64,000 nt of DNA from Pedobacter sp. D749 (lineage in GTDB: Bacteria > Bacteroidota > Bacteroidia > Sphingobacteriales > Sphingobacteriaceae): the NCBI RefSeq assembly GCF_019317285.1, contig NZ_CP079218.1, positions 868,001 through 932,000 of the forward strand. Reading direction: 5' to 3'. Both the position numbers and the translations under genes were made by a program. Positions 24,362 to 33,570 of this stretch are shown piece by piece. How positions within the stretch are numbered: the stretch's first letter is position 1; every line of letters begins with the position of its first letter. The notes under the pieces are model-generated. The model did no database searches. It was not told the origin of the DNA and saw only the letters and a list, made by a program, of their open reading frames with translations.

Positions 24362-26452
24362 ATGCAAAGTTTCAGAACAGAACTCGAAAATCCGATTGTC
24401 GAGCAGGACATCATCGATTTAGAGAATAAGATTAAAGCTTTCAGGGATGGAACCATTCACGACGAAAAGTTTAGGAGCCTCCGCTTGGCCCGTGGCGTTT
24501 ACGGACAAAGACAACCTGGTGTACAAATGGTGCGTATTAAATTGCCTTTTGGTAAGGTGACTTTTAAACAGTTATTGCGCATTGCCGATATTGCGGATGA
24601 GTACGGAAGTGGCAATTTACACTTAACCACCCGTCAGGATATCCAGATTCATTACGTGAGTTTAGACCGTACACCAGAACTTTGGGCAAAATTAGAGCAG
24701 GATGATATTACGCTGCGCGAGGCCTGTGGAAACACGGTGCGTAATGTAACCGCTTCTCCAAATTCGGGCATCGATGCGGAAGAGCCTTTTGATGTTTCGC
24801 CTTATGCACAAGCAGTATTTGCTTACTTTTTGCGTAACCCGATTTGTCAGGAAATGGGCCGTAAGATTAAAATCTCCTTTTCTTCGAGCGATAGAGATAC
24901 TGCGTTTAGCTACATTCACGATTTAGGTTTTATTCCAAAAATTAACGAAAATGGGGAACGTGGATTTAAGGTTTTATTTGCTGGTGGTTTAGGTGCACAA
25001 CCTTTTTTGGCTAATGCCGTTCAAGAATTTTTACCTGAAGATCAGTTAATTCCTTTTACCGAATCTGTGCTTCGTGTATTTGATCGTTATGGCGAACGTA
25101 CCAACCGTAACAAAGCACGTTTAAAATACCTGGTTCAAAAATTAGGTTTAGAAGAAGTTTTACGTTTGGTTGCCGAAGAGCGTATTGCCAATAAAGTAAA
25201 AACCTTTAAAATAGATATTAATACAATACCTCAGGCAACGTTACCTTTAGAACAAGAATATCCTGCGGTAGAAATATTAAATGAAGCCCATTACAAACAT
25301 TGGTTAGCCACTAACGTAATTGAGCAAAAACAGGCTGGGTTTTATGGCGTGTATGTAAAAGTTCAGGTGGGCGATATCAAAACCGATAAAGCACGGGCTT
25401 TTGTTGATGCCATCAGGTTATATGTGGCTGATGAAATCAGGATTACCCAAAACCAGGGATTGCTGTTAAAGTTTGTACGCAAAGAAGCATTACCTTCACT
25501 ATACTCGGCTTTAAATAAAATTGGTTTTACCACAGCTGGCTTTGATAGTTTAGCCGATATTACCACTTGCCCAGGAACCGATACCTGTAACCTAGGGATT
25601 TCCAATTCAATGACCTTAGCTGAAGTTTTGGAAGAGGTGATTTATACTGATTTTCCTGAGTTTATCTACGAGAAAAACATCAAGATTAAAATAAGCGGTT
25701 GTATGAACTCTTGCGGTCAGCATGGTTTGGCAGAGATTGGTTTCCACGGAAGTTCAGTAAAAGCTGAAGGAAAAGTGGTTCCGGCTGTACAGGTAATGCT
25801 GGGTGGTGGAACCGTAGGTAACGGAGTAGGCAGAGTAGCAGAACGAGTAATTAAGGTACCATCAAAAAGGGCAACGAGTGTTTTACATTTCATTCTAAAT
25901 GATTTTAAAGCCAATAACCTGGAGGATGAGAATTTTCATCAATATTACGATAGAAAAGGTAAAGACCATTTTTATCAGCTTTTAAAACCTTTGGCCGATT
26001 TAACCAACCTACAGACAGAAGAATTTGTAGACTGGGGACACGTAGAAGAGTTTGTAACGGCAATTGGTGTAGGCGAATGTGCTGGTGTAGTGATCGATTT
26101 AGTGGCTACTTTATTGTTAGAAGCTGACGAAAAATTTGATTGGGCAAAGCAAAACTTAGATAAAGCTTCTTATGCCGATGCTATTTATCATACCTATAGC
26201 ACTTTTGTAAGTGCAGCAAAATCTTTATTGTTAGATAAAGGCGTAAACAGCAGTACGCAGGTTGGCGTAATCCGCGAATTTGATAACCATTATGTAGAAA
26301 CCGGCGAATTTAATTTACCGACCAATTTCTCTGACCTGGTTTTACAGATCAATAAAAACGAACCAACAGCTGAGTTTGCACAAAAATATTTCGAAGAAGC
26401 CAATCAATTTTTAAATCAGATTAAGGAAAAAAGAGCGGTATTGGTGAAGTAA
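24362..26452 (+). CDS. assimilatory sulfite reductase (siroheme/4Fe-4S)
   Basis: A 696-residue nitrite/sulfite reductase. The siroheme-4Fe4S ligands are visible in TCPGTDTCNLGISNS and SGCMNSCGQHG. Two NIR_SIR ferredoxin-like half-domains are recognisable (LHLTTRQDIQIHYV in the first). The last 130 or so residues form an added helical domain like the HEPN-type extension seen in Bacteroidota. It reduces sulfite to sulfide in the cytoplasm with ferredoxin-type electrons; no flavoprotein subunit is next to it. First structural gene of the sulfate operon, behind the attenuator. Sulfite rather than nitrite is supported by the cysH/D/N neighbours. Confidence 0.9.
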   Translation: MQSFRTELENPIVEQDIIDLENKIKAFRDGTIHDEKFRSLRLARGVYGQRQPGVQMVRIKLPFGKVTFKQLLRIADIADEYGSGNLHLTTRQDIQIHYVSLDRTPELWAKLEQDDITLREACGNTVRNVTASPNSGIDAEEPFDVSPYAQAVFAYFLRNPICQEMGRKIKISFSSSDRDTAFSYIHDLGFIPKINENGERGFKVLFAGGLGAQPFLANAVQEFLPEDQLIPFTESVLRVFDRYGERTNRNKARLKYLVQKLGLEEVLRLVAEERIANKVKTFKIDINTIPQATLPLEQEYPAVEILNEAHYKHWLATNVIEQKQAGFYGVYVKVQVGDIKTDKARAFVDAIRLYVADEIRITQNQGLLLKFVRKEALPSLYSALNKIGFTTAGFDSLADITTCPGTDTCNLGISNSMTLAEVLEEVIYTDFPEFIYEKNIKIKISGCMNSCGQHGLAEIGFHGSSVKAEGKVVPAVQVMLGGGTVGNGVGRVAERVIKVPSKRATSVLHFILNDFKANNLEDENFHQYYDRKGKDHFYQLLKPLADLTNLQTEEFVDWGHVEEFVTAIGVGECAGVVIDLVATLLLEADEKFDWAKQNLDKASYADAIYHTYSTFVSAAKSLLLDKGVNSSTQVGVIREFDNHYVETGEFNLPTNFSDLVLQINKNEPTAEFAQKYFEEANQFLNQIKEKRAVLVK

Positions 26453-26557
26453 TTGAAGGATAGAATTAGAGAATGATTGAGTTAAAGAATGATGATAAAC
26501 ACTTGCTATTAAACATTCACTCATTCAAAATTCAATAATTCCAAATTAAATATAAAG

Positions 26558-27334
26558 ATGAGCGATCAGAAATTAAATATAGAATCAAAAATAACCCTTT
26601 TAGGCGCAGGTCCTGGCGATCCTGATTTGTTAACGTTGAAAGGTGTAAAAGCATTACAAACTGCAGATGTGGTATTATATGATGCCTTAACAAACGAAGC
26701 TTTATTGGAGCATGCTCCGGCAGAAGCCATTAAAGTTTATGTAGGAAAACGTTCAGGTGAGCATTCTTATCCTCAGGATACCATCAATAAATTAATGATC
26801 GATTATGCCTTAAACTATGGTCACGTAGTACGTTTAAAAGGTGGCGATCCATTTGTTTTTGGCAGGGGATATGAGGAGCTGGATTATGCCGCATCGTACA
26901 GCATTCCGGTAAGTGTAATTCCGGGTATTTCGAGTTCTATTGGTGTACCTGGTTTGCAGCAGATTCCGGTCACGCACCGAGGCATGAGCGAAAGCTTTTG
27001 GGTAATCACTGGTACTACCACTTCTGGCGAAGTTTCAGCAGATATTTACCAGGCAGCACAGTCAAAAGCCACGGTATTGGTACTGATGGGGCTTAAAAAA
27101 CTGTCAAAAATTGTAGAGATTTTTAAAGCGGCTGGCAAGCATCATTTACCAACTGCAGTGGTGCAGAATGGATCGGCAAAAGATGAAAAATTAGTAGTGG
27201 GCGTGGTAGAAACCATTGAAAGTTTAGTGCAGCAAGAAAATATTAAAGCTCCTGCTTTATTAATTTTTGGAGAAGTTGTATCATTACATCCATCATTTAA
27301 GAAATTAATTAAACAATATGCAAGTATTGCCTAA
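26558..27334 (+). CDS. cobA: uroporphyrinogen-III C-methyltransferase (SUMT)
   Basis: A 258-residue SUMT. Canonical motifs are intact: GAGPGDPDLLTLKG at the start, YVGKRSG, RLKGGDPFVFGRGYEE, PGISSSIGVPG, PVTHRG and an MGLKKL segment. It methylates uroporphyrinogen III at C2 and C7 with SAM to give precorrin-2 for siroheme, the cofactor of the sulfite reductase encoded just upstream. The spacer before it (26453-26557) is a low-complexity imperfect hairpin. It overlaps the next gene by 17 bases. Confidence 0.92.
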   Translation: MSDQKLNIESKITLLGAGPGDPDLLTLKGVKALQTADVVLYDALTNEALLEHAPAEAIKVYVGKRSGEHSYPQDTINKLMIDYALNYGHVVRLKGGDPFVFGRGYEELDYAASYSIPVSVIPGISSSIGVPGLQQIPVTHRGMSESFWVITGTTTSGEVSADIYQAAQSKATVLVLMGLKKLSKIVEIFKAAGKHHLPTAVVQNGSAKDEKLVVGVVETIESLVQQENIKAPALLIFGEVVSLHPSFKKLIKQYASIA

Positions 27335-28829
27335 CCAACCTGATAATGCAGCGTCTTTTTCGGAAGAAGAAAAAGGTAACCAGCTCTTTCCGGTTTTTGT
27401 AAAGCTGAACAAGCTGCGTACATTATTAATTGGTGCAGGAAATATTGGGTTAGAGAAATTAACCGCGATTGTAAATAACAGCCATAGTGCTACCATTACT
27501 ATTGTGGCAGAGCTTGTATCTCCAGAAATTTATACGCTGATCGCAAATTATCCGCTCATAAAAATTAAGCAGAAAAGTTTTGACATAGACGACTTGAACG
27601 ATATTGATATCGTTTTTGCGGCAACCAATAACAATATTTTAAATGAAGAGATCAGAAAGGTTACGCATGAGCGTGGTTTGTTGATCAATGTGGCAGATAA
27701 GCCAGAACTATGCGATTTCTACCTGGGATCAATCGTTCAAAAAGGCGATTTGAAGATTGCCATTTCTACAAATGGAAAATCGCCAACCATAGCAAAACGT
27801 TTAAAACAGATTTTAAATGAGGGTTTACCAGCAGAACTGGACGAAACCTTACAGAATATGAGTGCCTTGCGCCAAACCTTAAACGGCGATTTTTCAGCAA
27901 AGGTTAAAAAACTGAATAAGGTTACCAAAAGTTTAATTAATCCTAGAAAAAGTTTTGCCGAGCGGAACATTAAATGGTTAATCTGGATGGCATCAGTTTT
28001 ACTGATTGGAGCAATTGGTTTTTCTTTATGGAATACCGAGCCAGAATTTCAGACTTTCCTAATCAATATCGATCCTTTATTCTATTGGTTTTTAGGCGCC
28101 GGATTTTTATTTGCATTAATTGATGGCGCAATCGGTATGTCGTACGGGGTTACTACTGCCTCATTTTCGCTGGCCATGGGTTTACCTCCTGCATCAGCAA
28201 GTATGGCGATCCATATTTCTGAGGTAATGAGCAATGGAATTGCAGGCTGGATGCATTACAGAATGGGGAATGTCAACTGGAAACTATTCAAAATTTTAAT
28301 TATTCCAGCCATAATTGGGGCGGTTTTAGGTGCCTACATCTTGTCGTCACTCGAGCATTACAGCGCTTATGTGAAGCCTATTGTAGCGGTTTACACCTTG
28401 TTTTTAGGCGGAGTTATTTTAATGAAAGCCTTTAATATCAAGCGTAAAAAAGCCGATCAAAAAATTAAAAAAATTGGTTTATTGGGTTTTGTTGGTGGTT
28501 TTATAGATGCAGCCTTTGGCGGTGGCTGGGGCTCGATCGTATTATCAAGCTTAATTGCAGGCGGCCGGCACCCCTTATTTTCTTTGGGAACAGTAAAAAT
28601 CAGCCGCTTTTTTATTGCCACTTTAAGTTCCCTTACTTTTTTCACCATGTTGGGTGGCAAACACTGGGAAGCCGTTTTAGGCTTAATTATTGGTAGTGCA
28701 ATCGCATCGCCGATTGCTGCAAAAGTATCCAACAGAATTTCGGCTAAAACCATTATGGTTGCAGTGGGGATTATTGTGATGATTGTGAGCTTGCGCAGTG
28801 TGATTATGTTTATTTTAAAATTAATTTAG
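27318..28829 (+). CDS. precorrin-2 dehydrogenase (Met8-like) fused to TauE/SafE transporter
   Basis: A 503-residue fusion. Residues of about 20-220 form a Met8/CysG-N-type domain (LLIGAGNIGLEKLTAIV NAD site, VFAATNNNILNEEI, NVADKPELCDFYLGSIV, STNGKSPTIAKRLK) that oxidises precorrin-2 and may chelate iron. Residues of about 230-503 form an eight-helix TSUP (TauE/SafE) permease, with the two internal GGAIG-like repeats seen as DGAIGMSYGVTTASF and DAAFGGGWGSIV. TSUP proteins move sulfite, sulfate or sulfonates. One chain therefore links siroheme synthesis to sulfur-anion transport. It starts inside the end of cobA and ends against cysH. Confidence 0.85.
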   Translation: MQVLPNQPDNAASFSEEEKGNQLFPVFVKLNKLRTLLIGAGNIGLEKLTAIVNNSHSATITIVAELVSPEIYTLIANYPLIKIKQKSFDIDDLNDIDIVFAATNNNILNEEIRKVTHERGLLINVADKPELCDFYLGSIVQKGDLKIAISTNGKSPTIAKRLKQILNEGLPAELDETLQNMSALRQTLNGDFSAKVKKLNKVTKSLINPRKSFAERNIKWLIWMASVLLIGAIGFSLWNTEPEFQTFLINIDPLFYWFLGAGFLFALIDGAIGMSYGVTTASFSLAMGLPPASASMAIHISEVMSNGIAGWMHYRMGNVNWKLFKILIIPAIIGAVLGAYILSSLEHYSAYVKPIVAVYTLFLGGVILMKAFNIKRKKADQKIKKIGLLGFVGGFIDAAFGGGWGSIVLSSLIAGGRHPLFSLGTVKISRFFIATLSSLTFFTMLGGKHWEAVLGLIIGSAIASPIAAKVSNRISAKTIMVAVGIIVMIVSLRSVIMFILKLI

Positions 28830-28831
28830 TG

Positions 28832-29533
28832 ATGGAGAACCTAGAGGAGATAAAGGCAGCACTGGCAGGTTTAAGTACAGTAGATAAATTGAAATTTTTG
28901 GCAGATCAATATGCCGGCCGTATTATTTTTTCGACTAGTTTTGGTTGGGAAGACCAGGCGATTACCCATTTAATTTTTGCCAATAATATTCCAATTAAGG
29001 TTTTTACTTTAGAAACCGGACGTTTGTTTCCAGAAACCTATTACGTTTGGAACCGCACCTTGGAAATTTACAACAAACCCATTCATGCCTATTATCCTCA
29101 AAACGAATTGTTGCAGGATATGGTCAATACAAAAGGTCCCAGCAGCTTTTATGAGTCGGTAGAAAATAGAAAAGAATGCTGTTACATCCGTAAAATCGAA
29201 CCTTTAAAAAGAGCATTAAAAGGTAATGAGATATGGGTAACAGGCATCAGGGCCGATCAGAGTGCCAACCGTGAGGATATGCACGATTTAGAATGGGATA
29301 AAGGGAACCAGTTGATTAAATTTCACCCTATTTTCGATTGGACTTTAGATGATGTGAAAGCATACATTAAAGAAAACAATATTGTATACAATACGCTGCA
29401 TGATAAGGGTTTTCCGAGCATAGGTTGCGCGCCATGTACAAGAGCAGTACAGCCAGGCGAAGATTTTAGGGCCGGAAGATGGTGGTGGGAAGATCAGAGC
29501 AAAAAAGAATGCGGTTTACACGCAGCTTCTTGA
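28832..29533 (+). CDS. cysH: adenylyl-sulfate (APS/PAPS) reductase
   Basis: A 233-residue reductase. The substrate loop is present (FSTSFGWEDQAITHL) and both cysteine pairs of the iron-sulfur type are there: KECCYIRK and IGCAPCTR, plus the catalytic C-terminal ECGLH. Two CC/CxxC pairs indicate a 4Fe-4S enzyme that uses APS directly, consistent with the absence of an APS kinase gene (cysC) in the operon. It makes sulfite for the reductase upstream. ATG 28832 follows the TAG of the fusion gene by 2 bases; a GTG at 28829 is the alternative. Confidence 0.9.
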   Translation: MENLEEIKAALAGLSTVDKLKFLADQYAGRIIFSTSFGWEDQAITHLIFANNIPIKVFTLETGRLFPETYYVWNRTLEIYNKPIHAYYPQNELLQDMVNTKGPSSFYESVENRKECCYIRKIEPLKRALKGNEIWVTGIRADQSANREDMHDLEWDKGNQLIKFHPIFDWTLDDVKAYIKENNIVYNTLHDKGFPSIGCAPCTRAVQPGEDFRAGRWWWEDQSKKECGLHAAS

Positions 29534-29618
29534 GGGAAGAAGTAAGATGGGAGATGGAAAATGGGGTTCAAACCTCCCAGCAATTTAACAACAACAACAA
29601 CAAAGACAACATTTGATA

Positions 29619-30524
29619 ATGAGTACATATAATTTTGATTATTTAGATGAACTGGAGGCAGAGGCGATTCACATTTTACGTGAAGTAGCAGGTCAGTTTG
29701 AAAAACCGGCCCTGTTATTTTCGGGTGGAAAGGATTCAATTACTTTAGTTCGTTTGGCAGAAAAAGCTTTCCGTCCGGGAAAATTTCCTTTTCCTTTAGT
29801 ACATATTGATACAGGCCATAATTTTGAAGAAACCATCACTTACCGCGATCAGATGGTAGAGCGAATTGGTGAAAGATTAATCATCGGTTCTGTGCAGGAA
29901 TCAATAGATCAGGGTAAAGTTGTAGAGCAGACCGGTAAAAATGCCAGTAGAAATGCTTTGCAAACCGTCACCTTGCTTGATACCATTGCAAAACACCAGT
30001 TCGACGCCTGCATTGGCGGTGCGCGTAGGGATGAAGAAAAAGCAAGGGCTAAAGAACGAATTTTTTCTGTTCGTGATGAATTTGGCCAATGGGATCCAAA
30101 ACGCCAACGTCCTGAACTTTGGAACATCTATAATGGTAAAATTCACAAAGGAGAAAATATCCGTGTATTTCCGATCAGTAACTGGACAGAATTAGATGTT
30201 TGGAATTATATCCGCAGAGAGAAAATAGATCTTCCAAGTATTTATTTCTCACACGAACGCGATTGTATCACTAGAAATGGACAATTGATGGCTGCTTCGC
30301 CGTTTTTAAACATGGATAGTGATGATATTGTAGAACGTAAACAAGTGCGTTTCCGTACAGTGGGCGATATGTCGTGTACTGCTGCGGTAGAATCGGATGC
30401 TACTTTAATCGATGACATTATTTCTGAAATCAGTGCTTCTAAAATTTCAGAGCGTGGTGCCCGTATGGATGATAAAGTTTCTGAAGCCGCAATGGAAGAC
30501 AGGAAAAAGGGGGGATATTTTTAA
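29619..30524 (+). CDS. cysD: sulfate adenylyltransferase subunit 2
   Basis: A 301-residue CysD. The PP-loop SGGKDSITLVRLAEKAF lies at about 36-52, with the family-specific VHIDTGHNFEET and GGARRDEEKARAKERIFSVR. It forms APS from ATP and sulfate, coupled to GTP hydrolysis by CysN. ATG 29619 (MSTYNFDY) is the natural start. The spacer before it ends in repeated AAC triplets (29588-29602). Confidence 0.93.
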   Translation: MSTYNFDYLDELEAEAIHILREVAGQFEKPALLFSGGKDSITLVRLAEKAFRPGKFPFPLVHIDTGHNFEETITYRDQMVERIGERLIIGSVQESIDQGKVVEQTGKNASRNALQTVTLLDTIAKHQFDACIGGARRDEEKARAKERIFSVRDEFGQWDPKRQRPELWNIYNGKIHKGENIRVFPISNWTELDVWNYIRREKIDLPSIYFSHERDCITRNGQLMAASPFLNMDSDDIVERKQVRFRTVGDMSCTAAVESDATLIDDIISEISASKISERGARMDDKVSEAAMEDRKKGGYF

Positions 30525-30549
30525 ATTGAGTATCGAGTAGCTAGTAGCG

Positions 30550-30641
30550 AGTATCAAGATTGGATGCAAACTAAAAAACTTAACCTTTAAATAAACTAAG
30601 TATGAGTATGGAATTGATAGACTGCAATATGTCTTGATACT
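30550..30641. repeat. cysD-cysN spacer with inverted AGTATCAAG/CTTGATACT
   Basis: The 144-base spacer between cysD and cysN carries AGTATCAAG (30550-30558) and its perfect inverse CTTGATACT (30633-30641). The same CTTGATACT word occurs five times, one ending in G instead of T, in the spacer before the ABC ATPase at 48157-48229. Confidence 0.6.
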
Positions 30642-30668
30642 TGATACTAATATCTTAATACTATAAGC

Positions 30669-31919
30669 ATGAACATATTAAAATTTTTCACAGCAGGCAG
30701 CGTAGATGATGGTAAAAGTACCTTAATTGGCCGTTTGTTATACGATACAGATTCTATTTTAGCCGATCAGTTAGAAGCTTTACAGAGCTCGAACCGCAAA
30801 AATGACGATGGATCAATAGATTTAGCGATCTTAACCGATGGTTTAAGGGCAGAGCGCGAGCAAGGCATCACCATTGATGTAGCTTATAAATACTTTCAGA
30901 CCGAAAAACGTAAATTTATTATTGCCGATACACCTGGGCATATTCAATATACCAGAAACATGGTCACAGGTGCTTCTACAGCCAACCTGGCGATCATCTT
31001 AATCGATGCCCGTAATGGTGTAGTTGAACAGACCATCCGCCACTCCTATATTGTTTCCTTACTGGGTATTAAACACGTAGTAGTTTGTATCAACAAAATG
31101 GATATGGTTGGCTATAACGAAACGGTTTATAGTGCAATTATAGAAAAGTACAAAGTTTTGGCTCAGCAATTAAAGATGTCCGATGTAACCTATATTCCGG
31201 TAAGTGCATTAAAAGGAGATAATGTGGTGCAGACATCTGAAAACATGGATTGGTATGAGGGCGAAAGTTTGCTGCATTTCTTAGAGAAAGTAGATACCGA
31301 TAGCTTAGACAAATCGCAATTGGCCCGCATGCCTGTGCAATGGGTGGTTCGTCCGCAAACAGAAGAATTGCACGATTACCGCGGTTATGCCGGACGTGTA
31401 TTGAGCGGAACCTTTAATTTAAATGATAAAGTTACGGTATTGCCAAGTGGTGCAAGTTCTACCGTAGAGAAAATCGATTTTTTTGATCAAACGCTTGATG
31501 CCGCGCACGCTGGCCAATCGGTTATCATTCACTTAAAAGATGACGTTGACATTAGCCGTGGTGATACCATTGTAAATGCATCGGCTTTGCCACAGGAAAC
31601 AAAATTAATTGAGGCTGATCTTTGCTGGATGGATACCCGTGCGTTGGATACCTCGATAATGTACAACATTCAGCATAATAGCAAAATTACTAAATGTAAA
31701 ATCAGCGAAATTCTGCATAAGGTAGATATTAACTCACTAGAGAAACATGCTGCAGAAGAATTTAAACTAAATGATATTGGCCGTGTGATTGTTAGAACCG
31801 CCGATGCTTTGGCATTTGACCTATACGACGATAACCGTGCAAATGGTTCTGCTATTTTGGTCGATACGCGTACTAACTTAACCGTTGGTGCTTTAATGTT
31901 CAGGGCAGCAGTTGAGTAA
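30669..31919 (+). CDS. cysN: sulfate adenylyltransferase subunit 1 (GTPase)
   Basis: A 416-residue CysN. GTPase motifs: GSVDDGKSTLIGRLLYD (G1), an EREQGITIDVAY switch (G2), DTPGH (G3) and NKMD (G4); EF-Tu-like beta-barrel domains follow. There is no C-terminal APS kinase, so APS goes straight to the reductase. It is the last gene of the sulfate operon; a candidate terminator lies at 32083-32110. Confidence 0.93.
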   Translation: MNILKFFTAGSVDDGKSTLIGRLLYDTDSILADQLEALQSSNRKNDDGSIDLAILTDGLRAEREQGITIDVAYKYFQTEKRKFIIADTPGHIQYTRNMVTGASTANLAIILIDARNGVVEQTIRHSYIVSLLGIKHVVVCINKMDMVGYNETVYSAIIEKYKVLAQQLKMSDVTYIPVSALKGDNVVQTSENMDWYEGESLLHFLEKVDTDSLDKSQLARMPVQWVVRPQTEELHDYRGYAGRVLSGTFNLNDKVTVLPSGASSTVEKIDFFDQTLDAAHAGQSVIIHLKDDVDISRGDTIVNASALPQETKLIEADLCWMDTRALDTSIMYNIQHNSKITKCKISEILHKVDINSLEKHAAEEFKLNDIGRVIVRTADALAFDLYDDNRANGSAILVDTRTNLTVGALMFRAAVE

Positions 31920-32082
31920 GATGGAAGAGGTAGAATGGAAAATGGATAAGGGAAAATGAAAATCGACGGGATCTTTATTTTATTCATTGATCCTACGATC
32001 CTGAAAATATCGATGTAGAGAACCACAACCAAATATAATAATGGAAGCTTTAGGGAAAAATCTAAAGTGAAAGCAATTTCGA

Positions 32083-32110
32083 CGGGGCGCCAGATGGTAG
32101 CCCCGTTTTT
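32083..32110 (+). terminator. intrinsic terminator after the sulfate operon
   Basis: Stem CGGGGC (32083-32088) with GCCCCG (32100-32105), an 11-base loop, then TTTTT. It separates the sulfate operon from the SRPBCC-EVE-MarR operon. Confidence 0.75.
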
Positions 32111-32148
32111 CTTTATAAAATTTTAAATGTCAATTATATTTTTTATTT

Positions 32149-32171
32149 AATAAGTTTACTTATTATATTTG
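32149..32171 (+). promoter_or_regulatory. palindromic operator abutting a -7 box
   Basis: AATAAGTTTACTTATT (32149-32164) is a perfect 16-base palindrome apart from the two central bases. It shares its last base with the -7 box TATATTTG (32164-32171). The half-site ACTTATTA is seen again at 32174-32181. It precedes a three-gene operon whose last gene encodes a MarR protein, suggesting autoregulation. Confidence 0.6.
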
Positions 32172-32191
32172 CACTTATTAAATTATTAATT

Positions 32192-32611
32192 ATGATACAG
32201 AAAACATTTTCAGTTACAACTAAAGTAATCAGTAAAGAACAAATCTGGAAACTCATGTCGAATGTAGATGAGTGGAAAAATTGGGACAGTTCCGTAGAAA
32301 ACTCAAAACTTAAAGGCAATTTCGAATCGGGTTCGGGCTTTTTATTTAAACCAAAAGGTGGACCAAATGTTAACATCAAACTTGTTGAAGTTAAGCCTGA
32401 CGTTTATTTTAAAGATGAAACCATTTTTCCGCTGGCAAAAATGAATGGTGAGCATTGGTATGAAGAAACACCTGATGGTTTAAAGATTACCACCACAATG
32501 ACCATGAGAGGCGCATTAGCTTTTTTATGGAATAAAATAGTGATGAAAGATATTGTAGCAAACCTGGAAAGCGATATTCATCAGCAGATTAAAAATGCCT
32601 CGAAAAATTAA
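32192..32611 (+). CDS. SRPBCC-fold (polyketide cyclase/START-like) protein
   Basis: A 139-residue protein with the START-like pattern: an opening KTFSVTTKVISKEQIWKLMSNVDEWKNWD with the typical W-x-x-W-D, and a C-terminal amphipathic helix. This fold binds hydrophobic ligands; the ligand is unknown. First gene of an operon with the EVE and MarR genes (1-base gap to the next gene). Confidence 0.75.
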   Translation: MIQKTFSVTTKVISKEQIWKLMSNVDEWKNWDSSVENSKLKGNFESGSGFLFKPKGGPNVNIKLVEVKPDVYFKDETIFPLAKMNGEHWYEETPDGLKITTTMTMRGALAFLWNKIVMKDIVANLESDIHQQIKNASKN

Positions 32612-32612
32612 A

Positions 32613-33050
32613 ATGGAAAACAACGAAAGATATTGGATCGTGGTAGCTTCCAAAGACCATGTAAAAAGAGGTGTAAGCGGAGGTTTTATGCAGGCTAACC
32701 ATGGTAAGCTACCCCCGCTAAAAAGATTAAAGCCCAATGATTGGGTAATTTTTTACTCTTCAAAACAATCAATGGGTGGAGAAGAAAAGTGCCAGGCTTT
32801 TACAGCAATAGGCCAGGTTAAGGTAGGCGAACCTTATCAGTTTGAGTATTCAGAAGATTTTAAACCCTTCAGAAGAAATATAAATTTTATGAATTGTAAC
32901 GAAGTTTCGATATTGCCACTAATTCCGGAACTTCAGTTTATAGAAAATAAGAAATCGTGGGGTTATCCTTTCCGTTTTGGATTTTTTGAAATAAAGAAAG
33001 CGGATTTCGAATTGATTAATAAAGAAATGTTAAGAAAAGATGCCGGATAA
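32613..33050 (+). CDS. EVE domain protein (UPF0310-like)
   Basis: A 145-residue protein beginning RYWIVVASKDHVKRGVSGGF, the usual EVE opening, with LKPNDWVIFYSSKQ in the middle. EVE is a PUA-like fold linked with binding of modified bases in nucleic acids. ATG 32613 is preferred to an in-frame ATG at 32595, which would overlap the upstream gene. It overlaps the MarR gene by 11 bases, so translational coupling is likely. Confidence 0.8.
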   Translation: MENNERYWIVVASKDHVKRGVSGGFMQANHGKLPPLKRLKPNDWVIFYSSKQSMGGEEKCQAFTAIGQVKVGEPYQFEYSEDFKPFRRNINFMNCNEVSILPLIPELQFIENKKSWGYPFRFGFFEIKKADFELINKEMLRKDAG

Positions 33051-33492
33051 AAGTTTTAGTGTTAAAAGTGCCGATGATAGTTCGGGCTTTTTGTTATGGC
33101 AGGTAACGGCCTTATGGCAGCGGGGAATAAAAAAAGCGCTGGAGGTACATAACCTAACCCATTCTCAGTTTGTTTTATTGGCAAGTTTGCTGTGGTTATC
33201 TGGCGAGAAAGAAAATGTTACGCAGATAGATTTATCTGCGCATAGTAAAATCGACCCAATGACAACCTCTACTGTGCTCCGTACCTTACAGAACAAGGGG
33301 TTTTTGGCGCGTAAAGAGCATAGTACAGATACAAGGGCAAAGATTGTTCAGCTTACCGATAATGGCGTTTCGGTAACAAGGCTTGCATTAAAAACGGTTG
33401 AAAAGTTCGATGTTGATTTTTTTTCGGTATTGAAAAGTAAGCGACTGGATTTTAATGCGCTTGTGATCGATCTTATTGCTGAAAATAAATAG
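33040..33492 (+). CDS. MarR-family transcriptional regulator
   Basis: A 150-residue MarR protein: HNLTHSQFVLLASLLWLS opening helices, a helix-turn-helix at about 70-95 (KIDPMTTSTVLRTLQNKGFL) and the wing KEHSTDTRAKIVQLTDNG with the conserved D-x-R. It probably represses its own operon through the palindrome at 32149. The ligand is unknown. Confidence 0.87.
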   Translation: MPDKSFSVKSADDSSGFLLWQVTALWQRGIKKALEVHNLTHSQFVLLASLLWLSGEKENVTQIDLSAHSKIDPMTTSTVLRTLQNKGFLARKEHSTDTRAKIVQLTDNGVSVTRLALKTVEKFDVDFFSVLKSKRLDFNALVIDLIAENK

Positions 33493-33570
33493 TAGAACTT
33501 TGATTATGGAAATAATTAAAACCTTTCATCTTCTTCATATATTGTATAATACAACCCAATTACAAACCAC

